Assembly: GCF_051014685.1 (NCBI RefSeq)
Contig: NW_027479434.1
Coordinates: 1-64,000, forward strand
Source: Ptiloglossa arizonensis
Taxonomy: Eukaryota > Arthropoda > Insecta > Hymenoptera > Colletidae
DNA length: 64,000 bases
Reading direction: 5' to 3'
A program made the position numbers and the translations under genes. The notes under the pieces are model-generated. The model ran no database searches and was not told the origin of the DNA. It saw nothing but the letters and a program-made list of their open reading frames with translations. This document shows positions 55,985 through 64,000 of the stretch, one piece after another. The stretch's first letter is position 1, and every line of letters begins with the position of its first letter.

Positions 55985-57580
55985 TTATACGTAATACGTT
56001 ATACGTTATACGTTATAGGTCATACCTTATACGTGATACGTCACACGTTATAAGTTATACGTTATACGTTATACGTTATACGTTATACGTAATACGTTAT
56101 ACGTTATACGTTATACGTTATACGTTATACGTTATACGTTATACGTTATACGTTATACGTTATACGTTAAACGTTATACGTTATACGTTATACGTTATAC
56201 GTTATGCGTTATACGTTATACGTTATACGTTATACGTTATACGTTATACGTTATACGTTATACGTTATACGTTATACGTTATACGTTATACGTTAAACGT
56301 TATACGTTATACGTTATACGTTATACGTTATACGTTATACGTTATACGTTATACGTTATACGTTATACGTTATACGTTATACGTTATACGTTATACGTTA
56401 TACGTTATACGTTATACGTTATACGCTATACGTTATACGCTATACGTTATACGTTATACGTTATACGTTATACGTTATACGTTATACGTTATACGTTATA
56501 CGTTATACGTTATACGTAATACGTTATACGTTATACGTTATAGGTCATACCTTATACGTGATACGTCACACGTTATAAGTTATACGTTATACGTTATACG
56601 TTATACGTTATACGTAATACGTTATACGTTATACGTTATACGTTATTCGTTATACGTTATACGTTATACGTTATACGTTATACGTTATACGTTATACGTT
56701 ATACGTTATACGTTATACGTTATACGTTATACGTTGTTCGTTATACGTTATACGTTATATGTTATACGTTATACGTTATACGTTATACGTTATACGTTAC
56801 ACGTTATACGTTATACGTTATACGTTATACCTTATACATTATACGTCACACGTTATACGTTATACGTTATACGTTATACGTTATACGTTATACGTTATAC
56901 GTTATACGTTGTTCGTTATACGTTATACGTTATATGTTATACGTTATACGTTATACGTTATACGTTATACGTTACACGTTATACGTTATACGTTATACGT
57001 TATACCTTATACATTATACGTCACACGTTATACGTTATACGTAATACGGTATACGTTATGCGTTATACGCTATACGTTATACGTTATGCGCTGTACGTAA
57101 TACGTTATACGTTATAGGTTATACGTTATACGTTATACGTTATACGTTATACGTTATACGTTATACGTTTTACGTTATACGTTATACGTTATACGCTATA
57201 CGTTATACGTTATACGTTATACGTTAAAAGTTATACGTCATACGTTATACGTTATACGTTATACGCTATAAGTTATAGGTCATACCTTATACGTGATACG
57301 TCATACGTTATACGTTATACGTTATACGTTATACGTTATACGTTATACGTTATACGTTATACGTTATACGTTATACGTTATACGTTATACGTTATACGTT
57401 ATACGTTATACGTTATACGTTATACGTTATACGTTATACGTTATACGTTGTTCGTTATACGTTATACGTTGTATGTTATACGTTATACGTTATACGTTAT
57501 ACGTTATACGTTACACGTTATACGTTATACGTTATACGTTATACCTTATACATTATACGTCACACGTTATACGTTATACG
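55985..57580 (+). repeat. 1,596-bp tandem duplication, unit 1
   Basis: A cores at 56018, 56543 and 57278 recur at 57614, 58139 and 58874, each +1,596 bp (228 heptamers). Internal landmarks agree too: TATGCGT at 56206 and 57802, TAAACGT, the TATACGC pair, two TGTTCGT units, two CACACGT groups, C with a TGTACGT end, TAAAAGT and D-type CT-TATAAGT. It is the cleanest direct tandem duplication in the window. Confidence 0.88.
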
Positions 57581-59176
57581 TTATACGTAATACGTTATAC
57601 GTTATACGTTATAGGTCATACCTTATACGTGATACGTCACACGTTATAAGTTATACGTTATACGTTATACGTTATACGTTATACGTAATACGTTATACGT
57701 TATACGTTATACGTTATACGTTATACGTTATACGTTATACGTTATACGTTATACGTTATACGTTAAACGTTATACGTTATACGTTATACGTTATACGTTA
57801 TGCGTTATACGTTATACGTTATACGTTATACGTTATACGTTATACGTTATACGTTATACGTTATACGTTATACGTTATACGTTATACGTTAAACGTTATA
57901 CGTTATACGTTATACGTTATACGTTATACGTTATACGTTATACGTTATACGTTATACGTTATACGTTATACGTTATACGTTATACGTTATACGTTATACG
58001 TTATACGTTATACGTTATACGCTATACGTTATACGCTATACGTTATACGTTATACGTTATACGTTATACGTTATACGTTATACGTTATACGTTATACGTT
58101 ATACGTTATACGTAATACGTTATACGTTATACGTTATAGGTCATACCTTATACGTGATACGTCACACGTTATAAGTTATACGTTATACGTTATACGTTAT
58201 ACGTTATACGTAATACGTTATACGTTATACGTTATACGTTATTCGTTATACGTTATACGTTATACGTTATACGTTATACGTTATACGTTATACGTTATAC
58301 GTTATACGTTATACGTTATACGTTATACGTTGTTCGTTATACGTTATACGTTATATGTTATACGTTATACGTTATACGTTATACGTTATACGTTACACGT
58401 TATACGTTATACGTTATACGTTATACCTTATACATTATACGTCACACGTTATACGTTATACGTTATACGTTATACGTTATACGTTATACGTTATACGTTA
58501 TACGTTGTTCGTTATACGTTATACGTTATATGTTATACGTTATACGTTATACGTTATACGTTATACGTTACACGTTATACGTTATACGTTATACGTTATA
58601 CCTTATACATTATACGTCACACGTTATACGTTATACGTAATACGGTATACGTTATGCGTTATACGCTATACGTTATACGTTATGCGCTGTACGTAATACG
58701 TTATACGTTATAGGTTATACGTTATACGTTATACGTTATACGTTATACGTTATACGTTATACGTTTTACGTTATACGTTATACGTTATACGCTATACGTT
58801 ATACGTTATACGTTATACGTTAAAAGTTATACGTCATACGTTATACGTTATACGTTATACGCTATAAGTTATAGGTCATACCTTATACGTGATACGTCAT
58901 ACGTTATACGTTATACGTTATACGTTATACGTTATACGTTATACGTTATACGTTATACGTTATACGTTATACGTTATACGTTATACGTTATACGTTATAC
59001 GTTATACGTTATACGTTATACGTTATACGTTATACGTTATACGTTGTTCGTTATACGTTATACGTTGTATGTTATACGTTATACGTTATACGTTATACGT
59101 TATACGTTACACGTTATACGTTATACGTTATACGTTATACCTTATACATTATACGTCACACGTTATACGTTATACG
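57581..59176 (+). repeat. 1,596-bp tandem duplication, unit 2
   Basis: It follows unit 1 without a gap. The match ends near 59,176, where this unit goes on into AATACGG and the rest of cassette C while unit 1 goes to AATACGT and the next A. Confidence 0.87.
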
Positions 59177-60369
59177 TAATACGGTATACGTTATGCGTTA
59201 TACGCTATACGTTATACGTTATGCGCTGTACGTAATACGTTATACGTTATAGGTTATACGTTATACGTTATACGTTATACGTTATACGTTATACGTTATA
59301 CGTTTTACGTTATACGTTATACGTTATACGCTATACGTTATACGTTATACGTTATACGTTAAAAGTTATACGTCATACGTTATACGTTATACGTTATACG
59401 TTATACGTTTTACGTTATACGTTATACGTTATACGTTATACGTTATACGTTATACGTTATACGTTATACGTTATACGTTATACGTTATACGTTATACGTT
59501 ATACGTTATACGTTATACGATATACGTTATACGTTATACGTAATACGTTATACGTTATACGTTATACGTAATACGTTATACGTTATACGTTATAGGTCAT
59601 ACCTTATACGTGGTACGTCACACGTTATAAGTTATACGTTATACGTTATACGTTATACGTTATACGTAATACGTTATACGTTATACGTTATACGTTATTG
59701 GTTATACGTTATACGTTATACGTTATACGTTATACGTTATACGTTATACGTTATACGTTATTCGTCATACGTTATACGTTATACGTTATACGTTATACGT
59801 TGTTCGTCATACGTTATACGTGATACGTTATACGTTATACGATATACGTTATACGTTATACGTTATACGTTATACGTTATACGTTATACGTTAAACGTTA
59901 TACGTTATACGTTATACGTTATACGTTATACGTTATACGTTATACGTTATACGTTATACGTTATACGTTATACGTTATACGTTATACGTTATACGTTATA
60001 CGTTATACGTTATACGTTATACGCTATACGTTATACGCTATACGTTATACGTTATACGTTATACGTTATACGTTATACGTTATACGTTATACGTTATACG
60101 TTATACGTTGTACGTTATACGTTGTACGTTATACGTTGTACGTTATACGTTGTACGTCATACGTTATACGTTATACGTTATACGTTATACGTTATACGTT
60201 ATACGTTATACGTTATACGTTATACGTTATACGTTATACGTTATACGTTATACGTAATACGTTATACGTTATACGTTATAGGTCATACCTTATACGTGAT
60301 ACGTCACACGTTATAAGTTATACGTTATACGTTATACGTTATACGTTATACGTAATACGTTATACGTTA
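58886..60369 (+). repeat. Duplication pair IV, right copy
   Basis: The partner of 54,000-55,490. Private differences are TGTTCGT at about 59,802 (TATTCGT in the other) and a GATATACG at about 59,840. Confidence 0.82.
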
Positions 60370-62164
60370 TACGTTATACGTTATTCGTTATACGTTATAC
60401 GTTATACGTTATACGTTATACGTTATACGTTATACGTTATACGTTATACGTTATACGTTATACGTTATACGTTATACGTTATACGTTATACGTTATACGT
60501 TATACGTTATACGTTATACGTTATACGTTATACGTTATACGTTATACGTTATACGTTATACGTTATACGTTATACGTTATACGATATACGTTATACGTTA
60601 TACGTAATACGTTATACGTTATACGTTATACGTAATACGTTATACGTTATACGTTATAGGTCATACCTTATACGTGATACGTCACACGTTATAAGTTATA
60701 CGTTATACGTTATACGTTATACGTTATACGTAATACGTTATACGTTATACGTTATACGTTATTCGTTATACGTTATACGTTATACGTTATACGTTATACG
60801 TTATACGTTATACGTTATTCGTCATACGTTATACGTTATACGTTATACGTTATACGTTATACGTTATACGTTATACGTTATACGTTATACGTTATACGTT
60901 ATACGTTATACGTTATACGTTATACGTTATACGTTATACGTTATACGTTATACGTTATACGTTATACGTTATACGTTATACGTTATACGTTATACGTTAT
61001 ACGTTATACGTTATACGTTATACGTTATACGTTATACGTTATACGTTATACGTTATACGTTATACGTTATACGTTATACGTTATACGTTATACGTTATAC
61101 GATATACGTTATACGTTATACGTAATACGTTATACGTTATACGTTATACGTAATACGTTATACGTTATACGTTATAGGTCATACCTTATACGTGATACGT
61201 CACACGTTATAAGTTATACGTTATACGTTATACGTTATACGTTATACGTAATACGTTATACGTTATACGTTATACGTTATTCGTTATACGTTATACGTTA
61301 TACGTTATACGTTATACGTTATACGTTATACGTTATTCGTCATACGTTATACGTTATACGTTATACGTTATACGTTATACGTTATACGTTATACGTTATA
61401 CGTTATACGTTATACGTTATACGTTATACGTTATACGTTATACGTTATACCTTATACGTTATACGTTATACGTTATACGTTATACGTTATACGTTATACG
61501 TTATACGTTATACGTTATACGTTATACGTTATACGTTATACGTTAAACGTTATACGTTATACGTTATACGTTATACGTTATACGTTATACGTTATACGTT
61601 ATACGTTATACGTTATACGTTATACGTTATACGTTATACGTTATACGTTATACGTTATACGTTATACGTTATACGTTGTACGTTATACGTTGTACGTCAT
61701 ACGTTATACGTTATACGTTATACGTTATACGTTATACGTTATACGTTATACGTTATACGTTATACGTTATACGTTATACGTTATACGTAATACGTTATAC
61801 GTTATACGTTATACGTTATAGGTCATACCTTATACGTGATACGTCACACGTTATAAGTTATACGTTATACGTTATACGTTGTACGTTATACGTAATACGT
61901 TATACGTTATACGTTATACGTTATTCGTTATACGTTATACGTTATACGTTATACGTTATACGTTATACGTTATACGTTATACGTTATACGTTATACGTTA
62001 TTCGTCATACGTTATACGTTATACGTTATACGTTATACGTTATACGTTATACGTTATACGTTATACGTTATACGTTATACGTTATACGTTATACGTTAAA
62101 CGTTATACGTTATACGTTATACGTTATACGTTATACGTTATACGTTATACGTTATACGTTATAC

Positions 62165-62270
62165 GGTAAACGTTATGCGTTATACGCTATACGTTATGCG
62201 GTGTAGGATATACGTCATGCGTTATAGGATATACGTCATGCGTTATAGGATATACGTTATACATTATACG
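62165..62270 (+). repeat. Cassette E, left-hand subtype, last copy
   Basis: It matches the copy at 53275 in length and variants. A TGTACGT unit follows at 62,285, where the other copy has CATACGT. Confidence 0.84.
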
Positions 62271-62872
62271 TTATACGTTATACGTTGTACGTTATACGTT
62301 ATACGTTATACGTTATACGTTATAGGTCATACCTTATACGTGATACGTCACACGTTATAAGTTATACGTTATACGTTATACGTTATACGTTATACGTAAT
62401 ACGTTATACGTTATACGTTATACGTCATACGTTATACGTTATACGTTATACGTTATACGTTATACGTTATACGTTATACGTTATACGTTATACGTTATAT
62501 GTTATACGTTATACGTTATACGTTATACGTTATACGTTATACGTTATACGTTATACGTTATACGTTATACGTTATACGTTATACGTTATACGTTATACGT
62601 TATACGTTATACGTTATACGTTATACGTTATACGTTATACGTTATACGTTATACGTTATACGTTATATGTTATACGATATACGTTATACGTTATACGTTA
62701 TACGTTATACGTTATTCGTCATACGTTATACGTTATACGTTATACGTTATACGTTATACGTTATACGTTATACGTTATACGTTATACGTTATACGTTATA
62801 CGTTATACGTTATACGTTATACCTTATACGTTATACGTTATACGTTATACGTTATACGTTATACGTTATACG

Positions 62873-64000
62873 TTATAAGTTATACGTTATACGTTATTCG
62901 TCATACGTTATACGTTATACGTTATACGTTATACGTTATTCGTCATACGTTATACGTGATACGTTATACGTTATACGTTATACGTTATACGTTATACGTT
63001 ATACGTTATACGTTATACGTTATACGTTAAACGTTATACGTTATACGTTATACGTTATACGTTATACGTTATACGTTATACGTTATACGTTATACGTTAT
63101 ACGTTATACGTTATACGTTATACGTTATACGTAATACGTTATACGTTATACGTTATAGGTCATACCTTATACGTGATACGTCACACGTTATAAGTTATAC
63201 GTTATACGTTATACGTTATACGTTATACGTAATACGTTATACGTTATACGTTATACGTTATTCGTTATACGTTATACGTTATACGTTATACGTTATACGT
63301 TATACGTTATACGTTATACGTTATACGTTATACGTTATTCGTCATACGTTATACGTTATACGTTATACGTTATACGTTATACGTTATACGTTATACGTTA
63401 TACGTTATACGTTATACGTTATACGTTATACGTTATACGTTATACGTTAAACGTTATACGTTATACGTTATACGTTATACGTTATACGTTATACGTTATA
63501 CGTTATACGTTATACGTTATACGATATACGTTATACGTTATACGTAATACGTTATACGTTATACGTTACACGTAATACGTTGTACGTTACACGTTATAGG
63601 TCATACCTTATACGTGATACGTCACACGTTATAAGTTATACGTTATACGTTATACGTTATACGTTATACGTAATACGTTATACGTTATACGTTATACGTT
63701 ATTCGTTATACGTTATACGTTATACGTTATACGTTATACGTTATACGATATACGTTATACGTTATACGTTATACGTTATTCGTCATACGTTATACGTTAT
63801 ACGTTATACGTTATACGTTATACGTTATACGTTATACGTTATACGTTATACGTTATACGTTATACGTTATGCGTTATACGTTATACGTTATACGTTATAC
63901 GTTATACGTTATACGTTTTACGTTATACGTTATACGTTATACGTTATACGTTATACGTTATACGTTATACGTTATACGTTATACGTTATACGTTATACAT
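62873..64000 (+). repeat. Duplication pair V, right copy, cut by the window end
   Basis: The partner of 50,770-51,890. Landmarks agree up to the last base, so the duplication extends beyond the window. Confidence 0.8.

Larger units (their letters stand above)
607..63640 (+). repeat. Cassette A family, about 88 dispersed copies
   Basis: Cassette A is a run of variant heptamers: TATAGGT, CATACCT, a normal unit, GATACGT, then CACACGT (or CATACGT, AATACGT), usually ending with TATAAGT. GGTCATACC starts at: 607, 1440, 3120, 3337, 3918, 4583, 5458, 5941, 6518, 7131, 8931, 9673, 10198 (one G missing), 10783, 11013, 11335, 12007, 12490, 13064, 13624, 15437, 16172, 16641, 17348, 18174, 18748, 19343, 21100, 21380, 23780, 24641, 26524, 27133, 28876, 29807, 32052, 32542, 33102, 34110, 34670, 35167, 36749, 37435, 38128, 38254, 38464, 38562, 38912, 39038, 41270, 41725, 42488, 42985, 43545, 44034, 44804, 45469, 45966, 46792, 47380, 49165, 49284, 49711, 50075, 50453, 51055, 51489, 52147, 52812, 53442, 53561, 53988, 54709, 55402, 56018, 56543, 57278, 57614, 58139, 58874, 59595, 60281, 60659, 61177, 61821, 62325, 63158, 63599. 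Intervals are multiples of 7 except where a listed indel intervenes. Two short dyads lie inside it: AGGT-CAT-ACCT and GTGA-TACG-TCAC. A binding role is conjecture. Confidence 0.9.
1..64000 (+). repeat. 7-bp satellite array, unit TATACGT
   Basis: The sequence is a head-to-tail run of TATACGT from the first to the last base, always in the same orientation, with no unique insertion. Substituted units occur at all seven unit positions (for example AATACGT, TGTACGT, TAAACGT, TATTCGT, TATAAGT, TATACCT, TATACGC). Read on the plus strand the unit contains no stop codon in any frame and gives Y-T-L-Y-V-I-R every 21 nt. On the minus strand every frame meets TAA every 21 nt. Canonical composition is 3 T, 2 A, 1 C, 1 G, with one CpG and one ACGT palindrome per unit. 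Simple-sequence arrays of this length are known from eukaryotic heterochromatin; the host is not identifiable from the sequence. Every stretch not listed separately below is ordinary array with scattered variant units. Confidence 0.98.

Noticed and set aside
607..63640. CRISPR array, suggested by regularly returning conserved cassettes
   Set aside because: Sequence between cassettes is the same heptamer and not unique spacers, intervals range from 98 to 2,400 bp, and there is no cas gene or leader.
1..64000. Genes on the minus strand
   Set aside because: The reverse unit contains TAA in each frame every 21 nt. No longer open stretch of non-repeat sequence was seen.
1..64000. Telomere repeat
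   Set aside because: The unit has one G and one C, no G-rich strand and no resemblance to TTAGGG or TTTAGGG forms. It also carries higher-order structure unlike terminal repeats.
1..64000. TATA boxes or promoters
   Set aside because: TATA occurs in every unit as a property of the repeat. No initiation signal or downstream gene distinguishes any one of them.
1..64000. tRNA, rRNA or other structured RNA genes
   Set aside because: No sequence complex enough for a cloverleaf or an rRNA core is present outside the heptamer pattern.

Overview
The whole 64,000-base window is one tandem satellite array built on a 7-bp unit, TATACGT (equivalently AACGTAT read on the other strand). It starts and ends inside the array, so the real array is longer than 64 kb. 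That is about 9,140 units, all in one orientation. I find no gene, no RNA gene, no mobile element and no unique DNA anywhere. The canonical unit is 71% A+T, carries one CpG and has no stop codon in any plus-strand frame. Long open frames encoding Y-T-L-Y-V-I-R repeats are therefore an arithmetic by-product and are not annotated as genes. An array this long made of a unit this short points to eukaryotic constitutive heterochromatin (pericentromeric, subtelomeric or sex-linked). I cannot name the species, and the unit is not one of the G-rich telomere repeats.

The array is not monotonous. Substituted heptamers occur in fixed combinations ('cassettes') that act as landmarks and show a higher-order organisation. 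Cassette A (core GGTCATACC, then GATACGT, then CACACGT, CATACGT or AATACGT) occurs about 88 times. Cassettes C, D, E, F and G are named in the features. Spacings between landmarks change almost always by exact multiples of 7 bp. I could trace only 28 register-breaking indel events in 64 kb. Thirteen of them lie within about 530 bp at 6,435-6,970, and the last 20 kb has none.

Layout. (1) 1-30,300: a composite block R of about 2.4 kb (607, 6,518, 13,064, 18,748 and 26,524) alternates with spacers carrying A, G, E and F cassettes. (2) 21,400-26,500, inside that part: a highly homogenised zone with pure runs of up to about 84 identical units and an 861-bp tandem dimer. (3) 30,370-31,310 and 39,470-40,830: two degenerate zones that share motifs in circularly permuted order. 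(4) 31,290-48,000: blocks of 1.3-2.2 kb duplicated about 10.4-10.8 kb apart. (5) 48,000-64,000: A-rich DNA with a clean 1,596-bp tandem duplication and further copies offset by 4,277, about 4,880 and about 12,110 bp.

Nothing here works together as a gene system. The pattern is that expected from unequal exchange and gene conversion acting on a heptamer ladder, and several junctions look like recombined half-cassettes. All positions come from reading by eye. They were cross-checked by requiring cassette A intervals to be multiples of 7 once the listed indels are accounted for.
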